Source: Plantago major (lineage: Eukaryota; Streptophyta; Magnoliopsida; Lamiales; Plantaginaceae). From it: 64,000 nt of DNA. Shown in pieces: positions 12,110-23,550 of this stretch (position 1 is its first letter; each line of letters starts with the position of its first letter). The stretch lies in NCBI GenBank assembly GCA_026545765.1, contig CM048840.1, forward strand, positions 45,799,580 through 45,863,579. Reading direction: 5' to 3'. A program made the translations under genes and the position numbers. The notes beneath the pieces are model-generated. The model made no database searches. It saw only the letters and a list, made by a program, of their open reading frames with translations, and was not told the DNA's origin.

Positions 12110-12572
12110 GTTCCTTAACCAAAGATTTAGATCGTTTAATTATCTACACACGGACGCTGATTTTAGGTTAATTAGACATTGTGAAGACGTTATGGCCAAA
12201 ATACAAGAATTGCTCCGTTAGTTTAACTTTTCGCGCGTTTCACATAAGTGACTCCAAAATCTTCATCCGAACTCCGAGCCCACTTCCGTTTTCATCGTTT
12301 TGCTCCGTTTTCAACCTAATGTCTTCAAATGGAAATTTGAGCCCTACAACACTCACGTACAAGCTTCCAAACTTCACAATGGAATTCGTATAAGTCTAAA
12401 AACTTCGTTTTTCCTCCGATTTTCACCTAAAAACACGATAATCTACCAAAGACAACCAAAACACGAAAAAAAACATAAAAAGAAAAGCACAAGAAATAAT
12501 TTAAAATATTATAAGTACTAACAAAAAGACGATAAAAAAGACTAGATGAGACTCAAAATTATTGCCTCATCA
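12110..12572 (-). repeat. LTR fragment D, interrupted by element C
   Basis: The end ATTGCCTCATCA matches the outer end of this LTR superfamily. The stretch GTTATGGCCAAAATAC near 12190 matches LTR E near 15238 (GTTATGGCCAAAATGCC), so D is a piece of a related LTR. Element C was inserted into it; the rest lies left of the window. The two overlapping plus-strand ORFs at 12181-12521 are not genes. Confidence 0.7.
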
Positions 12573-12607
12573 ACATCCATGGGTAAATCACAAATAAATG
12601 GCAGTGT

Positions 12608-13980
12608 TGATGTGCACTCAGGAATTTATTAATCGTTGTATGCCTGTAATTCCAAAGTACAATCAAAGATTTAAATTTATATTTAGTCGGAAGCCTACAA
12701 ATCCACAGAATAGCGGAAAGTTGACACGGGATGTCGTTCTCCACGGACACTTAGCATAAGAACAAGCCAATAACGAAAGTATTTGTGTACGCAAATAGCA
12801 GACAGATGGATTATAATGCAGTTGAATTCTAACGGTTTTGTAATCAATGGATGGGAAGGTGTAAAGGATCCTCAACCTAGCTCGTACTGTGCTACTGCAA
12901 ACTTCCTGAATATTAAACTACATATATGCCTCTAATGATGGTGAGGTTCAATGCTAAATACCAAGTCTCGGTTAGTACCAGCACCCCCACTCAGTTCAAT
13001 GAAATTATTGTGTCACTTAATAATACATCACGTCTCATTCTCAGACAAGACAAACAATAAATTGATTATCTCTACTAACGCCTTAATAATGGACCCCTTT
13101 AGTACTCAATAAATACTTAAGTAAATAAAGAGAGTCTGACGTATAGAGTTGCAAAAATTCAAATTACGTCTAATAATCAATCTATTAATACATCATGGTA
13201 TATAAAGAAATAGAACAGCAGAGTTTCGGCTGTTCGCCTTTACAAAAAGTGTTTAGCTACTCATAGCCATAGCTAACAGACACATGTTAATATCGAAAAG
13301 ATGAGAAAAAGGAAAGCTTAGTGTTGATGTCTTCGTTCTATGCTGCTAGGGTTTCCTCCTCCAGCTGACGGCCAGGGTTTTGCTGTTTTGGGGTTTCACT
13401 TCCCCGAGGACTGCTTCTCTCTCAAGAGAGTTGCTCTTGATTACGGTGTGTGGTTATGATACCCCAAGGCACTTATTTATACTGTAAAATTCGTACTCTG
13501 GTCGCCCATGATGATTAAGGAAGGTTAGAATGGCGGGCTTTGACGGACCTCGAAAGCCTATTTTCTAGAAGATTACGACTCATTGCGGTCGATGGTGGCG
13601 CAATTGCTTTCGATTCTTGCAAGTTACATCTGTTTCTCCTTGTTCATCAATTTCGGGTTTCGTAACTTCGTTTCCTCGAAAAGTGGTCTTCTACAATGTT
13701 GTGGCATTTTCAATTATATTCGCATTGGTTGGTCACATGCCTTGATTGGACACCTCGAACTCCATTTACGGGAAAATCAGCGTATTTCCTTATTTTTCAC
13801 GATTTCGCATAAATATGACGTTTTGGCACCGGAAATCGTGCAATTCCTCAAAAACGCAATCATGCCCTACAAAATATACAATAAGTTGGTAATTGGTCAT
13901 AATATGATATAAATATTGAATCTTGGACAAAAAACGAGGGTCTAAAAGTAGGTAAAAATGCACATTTCATGCTCACATCA
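12608..13980 (-). mobile_element. Solo LTR F with AGTGT target duplication
   Basis: 1373 bp, TGATGTGCAC to GCTCACATCA, so the termini form a 7-bp inverted repeat (TGATGTG/CACATCA). It is flanked on both sides by AGTGT (12603-12607 and 13981-13985), and no internal region is present. This is the product of recombination between the two LTRs of a full element. The conserved TTTAGCTACTCAT motif is at 13236-13264, with a different hairpin stem (CTTT/AAAG) from the A/C/E family. Orientation is taken from similarity of its TGATGTG end to LTR B. Confidence 0.9.
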
Positions 13981-14073
13981 AGTGTTTGCCACCTTAGGGA
14001 TATCTACATCATCACCTAAAAATATTTGATGGATTACAAGCTTGTGTTCACATGTTGTGACCTGAAATTAAAT

Positions 14074-15542
14074 TGATGTATCAAATCGAGTTTTATATTT
14101 ATTTGTAGCCAAGAGTTAGTTTCTCAACACTAGAAAAACTATAGTGCAGTGAAAGCTAACCCCGAGTGTCGGTCTCTCAAGGACTTAACTAAGCTGAGTC
14201 TTGTTTACGAACGATTGTTTATCAGTGAAAAACAGTAAAAAGGTTTTATGCTTCGGCAACGAATTTGAACTATCTTTCTTAAGATGCAAATGAGAACAGA
14301 ACAATTGTAATGAACTTGGATGATAGGATTAAGGATTATGGAGTGGTGATATACTCTAATGCTAGATAGCAGGATTCATAAATTTATGCAATTGATACAA
14401 TCCTCTAAGTTAGACTAGGACACGCCCAACGCGATATTACTCTACTTTAAGGAACGTTGATAGCTATGAAAGAATAACCCGAATTAATCAGTTGACACTA
14501 ACTAGGTTTGTGTTCTGGAATTTGTACGGTGACATAATTCAAAATGATAGCAGTGATAGATTCGCCAAGTCTTCAATGTCTATAAACTATCTGCAAATGT
14601 GATTCGATGATCAATTCAACCTATGAGCAAGCTACTTAGATTATTTTGGTTTTAGGAATACAAATCATCAATTGAATCGCATTGCTCATGAAACCTATAT
14701 CAATTATATACACATAAATTACGAAGAACCCTAACTAGCATGCATATGATACATCACCACCCATAATGGGGTGTTTAGCTACTCATAGATTTGGAATACA
14801 TAATCAATTGAATAGAAGAACACGTAAATAACAATTCGATATAATAAACACGAATGTAGTTGAGTTGATACAATTGTTACCGTAGTTGTCACGATTCCTA
14901 GGTAAGCTACAAAGAACTAGGATTCAATCAATGAAATAATATCGTAATATGCTCCACAACAAGAATCCGAAATTGAATTACAAAGAAAGAGGTTGAATAT
15001 AAAAGAGGTGGAAATTGCCTTGGATGATGTTTTAGGTCCCAAGAATGTCAAGGGAGAAGAAGTAATTCGTATCTAGCCAAAACAGGATATATATACGTGA
15101 AATTGCGCACCAACTGTTTGCGAAATGAGTTGGCGTTATTCCAAATTTGCCCATTCTTCCGCAACAAAAGTTGTAGCTCTTTGAATTATCTGTGCTTGGC
15201 CACCAAAATCAGGTCAATCAGATTTCGTATCAGAAAGTTATGGCCAAAATGCCAAGGCTGCTCCATTGTAGTTCGAATTTCGCGTGCTTTCGAATCTACT
15301 TTTGTTTCGACCATTCAACTCCTTTTCAACTGTCTTTGATGTAGTCCATGACTTTCATGCTTCCATTAATGCATTAATATGCATTGTTTTAGCCTCGTTT
15401 CAATGCGGTTTCACCAAACACCTATAAAACACACAACATACGAAAACGTAACAATACTCTAATTAAATAAACAATAATTCCACTCGAGAATGATAAAATG
15501 ACGGTAAAAGACAAGATGAGACGGTAGAAAATCGACTCATCA
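14074..15542 (-). mobile_element. Solo LTR E with TAAAT target duplication
   Basis: 1469 bp, TGATGTATCAAATC to ATCGACTCATCA, the A/C family, flanked by perfect TAAAT repeats (14069-14073 and 15543-15547). The conserved motif is at 14755-14786 with a CACCC/GGGTG stem. No internal sequence remains. Only about 90 bp separate it from solo LTR F. Confidence 0.92.
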
Positions 15543-15547
15543 TAAAT

Positions 15548-17369
15548 GTCTGGTGATTTTCATCTTTTTTATTCGATTTTCTTTAATGTAAACATTTCTC
15601 AATGTAAACTCGTCAGATTATGGTGACTCGAATCAATAATTTAAATTTTCTTAAAATGCAAATTTGGTTGTGTACATTTGAAGTGGATAGTCTTCACACT
15701 TATATATGAGACTTAGGCTCTGATTAACTTCATTAAAATTCTTGGTATTTGGTAGGCGAATTGAATTAGAATGAATTATAGTATAAATATAAGCTAATGA
15801 AGCGAATGAGTTTTGATTGAAGAAAACGAGCCTTCTTGATGTGTCGATTTGGTCGTCTTATCTAAATCTTTTATTGTAATTTTGTATATTTCGCACGTGT
15901 TTTGTGATATTTTATGTATAATTTGTTCTTTACACTTTATACGGCATTTTTTTCGTTAGGGCGGGCCTTAATTTTTCTTTTCGTTAGGGCGGGCCTTAAT
16001 TTCCTTATTACTTTACATGAAATTAGGGCACCACATAATGTAACTCAACCCTAATTATGAAATAACAAATCTAAATCAAAAGATTAAGGACAGTGTCCTC
16101 ATGTTTTCCTAGTGTTGTAAGTAGGAAAGAATAAAACAAAATTTATTTTACTATAAACCATAAAAAAGATAAAATAAAATAAAAAACTACCCTACTACAT
16201 AAGCATGAGAAGATATACATATAAACTTTCAATACTAACAAATATTTCTTTTTGACAAAAATCAAAATCAGCTCGTGGAGCTTGATAGTTATGTACTTAT
16301 TAAAAAACTCATTCTTAAGATATCCTCGACATTTCGTCCTGCAAAAGAAAAGGCAGATTGCATGTGAGATACAAAAACGCGGTGCCAATTAAGAAAGTGT
16401 TCAACCATATACTCTTTTCATTTAAACTTTCCGTTCCAAAACTTTTTTTCAATTTGGTAATAAAAACAGATTCGTGAGCCTTGAACAACTTTTTTAGCAA
16501 ATTTTGGAAAAAGAAAGTAGTCGATGTAACTTTTTTAAAGAAAGAACTTATCTTTTTCGTTCAAAATATCACTTACCTATATTTTATATTGTTGGATCGT
16601 TTGTTATCGTTTGTGTCTTTTTTTGCATTAGCGTAAGTATTAATGTATCTGCCTCTTTAAAATGCATACATGTAGTACACATCAATCTTGATTTTTTCAT
16701 TACTAAGTTAAAATCTTTATCGATTATTTCAACACGATAATTTTGATGATGTTATTAAAGTGGCGATGTAAAGTACATTAAATATATATTATAATTATTG
16801 GACAAAATATGATATATTATTATTTAAAAAACTATAGACTAATAATACGATAAGAAAGGTTAAAGACAAGAAAAATAAGAGTAATGCCCTTTTATGTGAT
16901 TTTACAAAATCTGAAATTTAAATTTAATTTCTTTAACTACATTTAAAAGCCATTTAACTTTTTTAAATTTCTGTAAATTACCTGTCAATTTAAACTTTCC
17001 AAATTTAGTTTTTACTACATTTTACATTAGTTTGAACAGAGCCCATGAGCATGACAAGCTATATCGTACCCTTGACCAAAACCCATTGCCTAATTTGGTC
17101 CAATTCTAGCGATGTCATGTTAAAAACTTTTTGTTAATTATGTGAACCACGCATAGCCATAAATCATCCACTACATGCATCACCAGAATAAATCAGTTCA
17201 AGATATAACAAAGTTATAAATCAGCTTCATTTTCAGAAAATGAAAGAAACCAAGTTTATTTAACAATTTTTACAAGAATTAGTGGGCATGCTATTGTATA
17301 ATACATGAAGACAAGTGCATCAACTTCCATATGACGAGCAAATACCAATTATAATTTAAAAGAATAGTA
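15548..17369. other. AT-rich intergenic stretch
   Basis: No gene recognised. A direct duplication of TTCGTTAGGGCGGGCCTTAA occurs at about 15951-15972 and 15979-16000. The ORFs at 16143-16500 and 16504-16740 are low-complexity and have no domain. This may include the terminator side of the DHHC gene, but no signal is decisive. Confidence 0.5.
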
Positions 17370-17626
17370 CTCCCTCCCTCCGTCCTTTTAATAGGTTTAT
17401 CATTTGGTTTTGATTGAATTTTAAGGAATATTAAATAAAATGGTAAGTGAATGGCAAAAAGTAAGAGAGAGAATAGAAAAGTGAGAGTGAGAGAATTGAT
17501 AAAATAGTAAATAGAGTGATAAAAAATTAATAAGTGAAGATAGTGGATTTCCAAAAAAGTAAACGTATTCTTTAAAAAAAAACTCTAAAAATGGTAAAAA
17601 GTAAACCTTTAAGAAGAACGGGGGAG
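17370..17626. mobile_element. Stowaway-type MITE 1
   Basis: 257 bp with ends CTCCCTCCCTCCGTCC and the decayed inverse CGGGGGAG, flanked by TA on both sides (17368-17369 and 17627-17628). The CTCCCTCCGTCC terminus is the hallmark of plant Tc1/mariner-derived Stowaway MITEs. It lies about 120 bp past the last DHHC exon. Confidence 0.75.
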
Positions 17627-17749
17627 TACTGTTTATCGGGATTTTACAAGAATAAATGGACAGACTAGTTCTTGTAAATTTGCGTGATTTACTTTTATAA
17701 CAATATAAAGAAAAAAATTGATTTCTTGAACTAAGAAAAAGTGGGTACC

Positions 17750-20266
17750 TCATCTGTCCAACGATGAAAATGACGTTCTTTTGGAGCTAACCTCAGGTCC
17801 ATGGACAACAATGTTATTTTCAATAGTTGTTTTTTCGTCTATATCAGAATTAGGCAGAAAGAATGGATCAACCATTTTTCCTGCATTGTCTTTTTTCAAA
17901 CTGTCATCAATCCCATTGTAGTCCAAATTCTGCAAGATGTCTGGAATTCCCTTACCGTCCTTTGCAAGGATGCCAAGCTCTAGGTCTATCTTACCATTTT
18001 GCTTGATAATGTCACCACCAAATTTTCTTATCATGGAATATAAAAGTTCGTTGTCTTCCTCAGTCACCCACTCGCGAAAGTTCACGAGTGATGGTGCTCG
18101 TTTAGTTACAAAATCTCCTTCATGTTGTTCAACATCCCTTGATTATATGGATTTTCTTTTTTATCATAACGATACCTGAAGTTTTCGTATGTTGTCTGTC
18201 ATATGAAGATTTTAATCACGTCATGCTTTCAAGAAGTATAAGCACACTAAAGTTCAAAAAAATATATACAACTAACCTGGTTTGTGCAGATAAGATATAA
18301 GTGGAACATGCTAAGCCCACCAACGAACCACACAGCAATGAAACAATAAACGATTAAACCACCTAATATAATGTCATCCGACAAGCTCGCCCACACGCTG
18401 CATGTTTCATTGATTAGTGTCACCAAGGAAAATGTAAACACATATATACACAAGACCGTCGAAGTCGTTATAAACATGACAAAATTCCAGTAGTTGCGCT
18501 GCATCACATCAATATATGCAAAGAAGCAAAAATTAGTATATTTTTCCATAATAAAAATATGATATCAAATTAGTCCCAAATACTCAAATAAATGTGGACA
18601 AAATTGGTTTGAGAACAAACATGTTTAGTTACACTTACAACTCCAATACACTGGCCTACCCATGGACAGTGGTGATCGATCGTTGAACACAGTTGTTGCA
18701 GATTGAACAATGAGAAGCACGTGCTGGGCGGTATAACATACATGTATCACAATATTTCACTTTTACACGATGGCCATTAATAAAGATGTCCTTTGTCCTG
18801 GGCAATTTCAAAGCAGAAGTTGAACTGTTCATCCACTCCAGGGATGCAACAGAATTTGCATCAGATTCAGGAGGTCTTGAGTTTCTAGGAACTATTCCAG
18901 GATTTCTTGCAGATGTCAGGAAGAGAAATAACAAATCCTATAAAACATGTCATAGTTATGATACCAATAATAATCATATCAAAATAAGATGAGCTGAGAA
19001 ATATATATTTTGCAAGTTTTTTTTTTAAAAATACCTACCAACAATGTGAGCGTAATTCCCAAAATTAAGACAATACGCCCATATAATAAATTAATTGTTG
19101 GAATCCTCAAAAACATCTTGACACAAAATGTTATGGCAGGTGCACCGATTAAGAATGCAGATAAAACCATTGACGACCCATCGGGGCCAAAAACTAATCT
19201 TCCGCCACATAAAAAATTCTGCACAAAGAAATGTATCATATGAGATTAATATCTTGTAAATAGATTCAAACAACATTTGAAATGGATATCAGATAGTACT
19301 TTGCAAGTAAATTTGATTCAAATAAATGAATAAGGTTTAACGTATCATAATTCTAATTTTTCCAACAAGCACATGTGAAGCAAACAAACTCCACTGAAAA
19401 TTAATAGACGTACAACTCAAAACTATTTTTTTTTCTTGATTCAGTTTAGATTAGTTACTACATGTGAATAGTCTCTATATGTTTAAACTAGTAACACGAC
19501 TAATGGAACAAGAAGTATATCATTAGTCCTCTCAAACACTCCATTCCAAGGAAAATGAACACGAAAACGGGAGACAACTGAACAATCTCTCCTATTTCAT
19601 AGGGACTGCATTATTTCAGAAATCCAATAATATACTAATATGCTCGCCTAAATAATACATTTTTACATAAAATAACCACAAAACAGTCTATGGGGGTGAT
19701 TGTAAAAACTTCTAGTAACACTTGAAGCAGACACCTTGAAAAAGTTCCAAAAAAAAAAAAAAAGTGATGCTTGTAAACATAGCAAAATGACTTGTAAACT
19801 ACTGGAAGCCAAGGTACCCATTCAACATCAGGTTCTACTTATTCCACTACATATGTCAATGGAGATGCTCAGAGAGACATTAATACAACTTATATACATG
19901 TAAGAGCAAAAAAAATTATGGTTAAATTATCATTGGAAAACATAATATACATCCAAAAATTTGAAGTAAAAATGATTCTATTGCGACATACAATAATTTC
20001 GTTCTTATAGAAATGGCTCCAATATAGATAGCCTTACCAAATGCATGATATGGTTAAAAAAATAAGAAACAACAAAAATATGTTATAAGCAAATGACAAC
20101 ACAAGTCAATTCATGATTTATAACAATAAATAGAAATGAAAGGGGCATAAGAATTAAATAGGGAGATTACATTGCGACCCTTCCAAACTTGATAAAGCCT
20201 TGTGTTGGAAATCTTGGATTTGGAAGATGGGGCAAGATCATCCACTTGATGCTTGTCCCCACCCAT
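17750..20266 (-). CDS. DHHC protein S-acyltransferase (palmitoyltransferase), five exons, two frameshifts
   Basis: Exons deduced from splice signals: 20171-20266 (ATG at 20266; MGGDKHQVDDLAPSS, then RLYQVWKGRN), 19039-19218 (LCGGRLVFGPD, two membrane helices), 18639-18937 (TSARNPGIVPRN and the Cys-rich DHHC domain), 18277-18498 (two more membrane helices), 18195 to about 17750 (TTYENFRYRYDKKENPYN). Each junction has GT..AG and restores frame: 20170/19219, 19038/18938, 18638/18499, 18276/18196. The family attaches palmitate to cysteines of membrane-associated proteins, usually at the Golgi, plasma membrane or tonoplast. Two single-base deletions break the frame: near 18680, immediately before Asp-His-His-Cys, and near 18110, after KEI. 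The bases for DHHC-PWVGQCIG are intact in the shifted frame. So this is either a young pseudogene or a working gene with assembly errors. The last exon may splice on at GATGAG|GTACCC (about 17745). No intact copy can be read as given. Confidence 0.85.
19219..20170 (-). other. Intron 1 of the DHHC gene
   Basis: 952 bp between exon 1 (donor GTAATC after CGCAAT) and exon 2 (acceptor TTTGTGCAG before AATTTT). AT-rich with a poly-A run near 19749-19763; nothing else recognised. Confidence 0.75.
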
Positions 20267-21199
20267 CAACTCACAACCTAATTCTCTCTTTTGTTAATTC
20301 TAAAAATATCAGCCTTTAAATATTTCTTCCAGACGAAATGATTATTGTAATTTTGTCTTCTTCCTTCCTTGGGAAGAAATAACCCTTTTGTTGTTATTGC
20401 ACATTCAAAACGTACATTAACATTTGGAGAACAAACCAAAACAAATGAGATATCTAAGATTTATTTAAAGAGGGATTTGGTTCAGACATGGAGAGGATTA
20501 GATAGAATGATAGAATGTTTTTTTTCCTTCTAATTTTTTTTTTTTTACAAGCTACGCCTGATTTCTACATCCTCTAGAAACACAATTTTTAACCCAAAAT
20601 GGTTTGTGTGTTTCCCAACTGGCAATTCTGGGAAGTTGTAGCGGTTGGTTCTCAAGGCGTTGTAAATTATCCGGATTTTTTGTGAAAATGTTGCCTTAAA
20701 TGAAAATAAATTCTTCAATTACAATATGAAAAACGACCTGGCCCGACCAATTTATTTGTGTTGAAATAGTATTTATATATTATGTCTTAATTATAGTTAA
20801 TGAAGTTGTTATTACTACTAAAATTAATGTACAACACCATTTGATATATTTACTACAAATAGTGGAAGAGAAAAGTTACTTGCCGAGAGATTAGCAGAGA
20901 GTAGTTCAATTGAGCCCGCATGTTACTAATAATAACTATCATTTCCAATATTGGATGCTTTCACACCGCCGTTAACTACATCCTTAAATGCTCTTGTTTT
21001 TCTCTCTCGTTTGTCCTCTTACCTTAGATAATTTATTCAGTTATTCCGAGTCTTCAGTGACTTGTCTTCACAACATCTTCTGGTCATAACGTTAAGGCGT
21101 AGGTCTTCAGCACCTTCAAATAAACAATTTTAATTACATGCTCTTTAAGACCTAACACTTATACAAATCACTAACTTTCAATCAAGTATGTTCCTCTTT
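20267..21199. other. Upstream region of the DHHC gene
   Basis: No coding signal. It would hold the DHHC promoter and 5' UTR (reading leftward). Poly-T runs lie at 20519-20525 and 20537-20546. I see no unambiguous TATA box. Confidence 0.4.
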
Positions 21200-21500
21200 T
21201 ATAAGACCAGATATGCTTTTGCAATTGGCATTTTAAGCCAGTTTATGCAAAATCCCACTAAAGATTATTTAGCAGTTGCTCTCAGAGTTTTTAAGTATCT
21301 GAAGAAGTAGCCTGGACAGGGGTTATTACTATAATCTTACCAGAACACTCAGTTAATAGTGTAGAGTGACTCTGATTGGGCATCCTGTCGTTTTACTAGA
21401 AGGTCTACTTCTGGCTACTGCATTTTTATAGGTAAGTCTTTAGTTAGCTGGAAAAGCAAGAAGCGAAACACTATAAGCCAATCTTGAAATTTGAACATAG

Positions 21501-22953
21501 TAATATGACCATGAAATGTGCGATTTAACACACTTTTAAACCCTCGATTTTTGCCCAAGATTCAATATTTATATCATATTATAGCCAATTACCACTTTCT
21601 TGTATCTTTTTTGGTGATGATCGTGTTTTTGAGGAATTGCACGATTTCAGGTACAAAACCGAGATATTTATGTCAAATTCAAAAAATATTGAAATACGAT
21701 GATTGACCATACAAGGAGATAGAGAGTCGATCGAGGAACATGACCTACCATTCTGAAGCTTATTCAAAATTCTAAAACTTTGTAGAAGACCACTTTCCAA
21801 GATGGCGATGTTCTGAACTTAAAAAATAGCGAAGGCGAATCAGCAAACATCTGCCAGAATTCAAGGAGTGCAGCTCCCTGGTGACCGCAATGAGGCTTGT
21901 GCGGTCCCTTGGGGACCGTAGTGAGCTGTTTGGTTTGCAATTTTAGTTCGGTCCAAGTCCGTTAACTCAAGGCTCGTCATCCTATACCTTCCTTATATGA
22001 TATGGCCGAGTTTTGAAGCTTCCTATCACTATATAAGAGTGTCTTGAGTCATTAAAATCATACACCACTCTTCTCTCGAGGAGCGAAAAAGTTAGAGAGA
22101 AGAAAAAACCTTAGGAGGCGGAAATCATGGCCGTCAGGAACCAAGAAGAAGAGGTCGTCAAGACTATTGAAGAACGAACGCATCCATCTAAGAATAAGCA
22201 TACTCTTTCATTACTTTCTTTTATTGAATTGATGATGATGTTTACTTGCATTATGAGTAGCTAAACCTTTTAGTAAAAAGGTGAACCGACGAAACTCTGT
22301 TGTGCTACTCCATTATATACCGTGATATATTAATGAATTAGTTTTAAATGTAATTCTCATACTTGTTCTTTATTCGTCCGACTTTCCACGTGGGGTACCC
22401 CTACTGACTGCGCCTTGGTAACAGGTATTATGTTTTCCTTGTGACATGTCCCGGAAATGAGACGTGATGGTGTGTTGAGTGACATAACATACTATTGGTA
22501 TAGCGCAAGGGTGTCTGGATTAACTACGACTTGATCCTCCTGGCACGTACCCTTGCGGCCACTAGACGACAAGTACGTTGTTTATTACTAATAATTTGGG
22601 AGTAGCATAGTAAGATGGAAGGTTGGGGAACCTTTACGCCTTTTAATTATTGATAAACTTTACTTTCTTACGTTTCGCTATTATATACGATCCTGCATGA
22701 TAATTTAGATTTGATTTCAAAACAACTGACAAGAATCATGTTTACTTTTCGCACATTAATTGCTTTCAACTTATGTTTTATTTGCTTGTTCCCATGCTAA
22801 GTGTCGTGAAGAACATCAATCCAGTCAATTTTTTCGCTATATTTATTTTAATTGTGTATAATTGTAGACTTTCGATTTAATATAAATTTAAATCTTTACG
22901 TGTGTTTGAAACGGCTAGAGTACAACGATATTTGCTTTTCCAAGCACCTGTCA
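21501..22953 (+). mobile_element. Solo LTR G inside copia RNase H
   Basis: About 1453 bp. The reverse complement aligns with solo LTR F: matching blocks include GATTCAATATTTATATCATA near the start, GAGGAATTGCACGATTTC, and AATATAAATTTAAATCTTT near the end. Flanking CATAG (21496-21500) and CATAA (22954-22958) look like a target duplication with one change. The conserved motif is at 22253-22283 (ATGAGTAGCTAAA followed by a CCTTTT/AAAAGG stem). It is the only member of this LTR group on the plus strand here. Confidence 0.78.
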
Positions 22954-22959
22954 CATAAA

Positions 22960-23226
22960 GCCTTGCCCTTTGTTATTTGTGAATTAGTATGGTTAGAGGC
23001 ATTACTTATAGACTTTAACATTGAACAAACATGTCATGTTACACTCTATTGTGACTATCAATCTGCTATATATCTCATTAAAAATTCCATTTTCCATGAT
23101 AGAAGTAAGCATATAGAGATCGATTGTCATTATGTTATAGAGAAAGTAATAGCATGTGATTCATATGTACCTTCAAAAGATCAGTTAGCTTACATTTTAC
23201 AAAGGCATTCACAAGTGATGTCATAA
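22960..23226 (+). pseudogene. Copia RNase H C-terminal part
   Basis: The frame reads ICELVWLEALLIDFNI, then VTLYCDYQSAIYLI, then HDRSKHIEIDCHYVIEKV, then PSKDQLAYIL. This is the standard order of the copia RNase H end: E-L-x-W-L, the metal-binding C-D-x-Q-S-A block, K-H-I-E-I-D, and K-D-Q-L-A-D/Y. It would degrade RNA in RNA:DNA hybrids during reverse transcription. It is cut off from its first half by LTR G, so not functional. The open frame extends leftward into LTR G by chance (from 22852). Confidence 0.85.
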
Positions 23227-23550
23227 AATATTTACTTTCCAAGATGAAAATTACAAATTTGTATGCTCAGGGGGTCTCAGAATTATATTGTTGCAGGTAA
23301 GAAGTCTAAAGATCCACATTCAAATAAAGGACGGAATAAGGTTCTAGTATTAATTTGAAAATGCTAGAAATTTTCTTACTTCATAAGTATCAAAATTTCT
23401 AAAGATCCACATACAAACCTTTTTAATTTTCTTACTTCATAAGTATCAAAATTTCTCATTCCTCCATTGATGAAGCTGGAAATGTTCCATTCTTAATTTT
23501 TTTTTCATGTTCTTCCATTTGCCATTGATTCATAGTTTAAGAGGTTTGTC

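Larger units (their letters stand above)
21200..23300 (+). mobile_element. Degenerate Ty1/copia fragment split by solo LTR G
   Basis: Left part (about 21203-21500): with frameshifts and stops it reads the end of a copia RT/RNase H region ([41 protein letters not shown]). Right part (22954-23230) continues with the rest of RNase H. The sequence is continuous across the two parts once the LTR at 21501-22953 is ignored. No LTR, gag or integrase of this element is visible. It is oriented opposite to the copia element at 33-37.7 kb. Confidence 0.8.

Noticed and set aside
12181..12521. Two overlapping plus-strand ORFs
   Set aside because: They lie in LTR fragment D, antisense to it, and show no domain.
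15838..15853. TGATGTGTCGATTTGG as another LTR start
   Set aside because: Only the first nine bases match the LTR terminus and the following sequence is unrelated.
16143..16740. Phe/Tyr-rich ORFs in AT-rich DNA
   Set aside because: Composition follows base bias; no domain or splice context.
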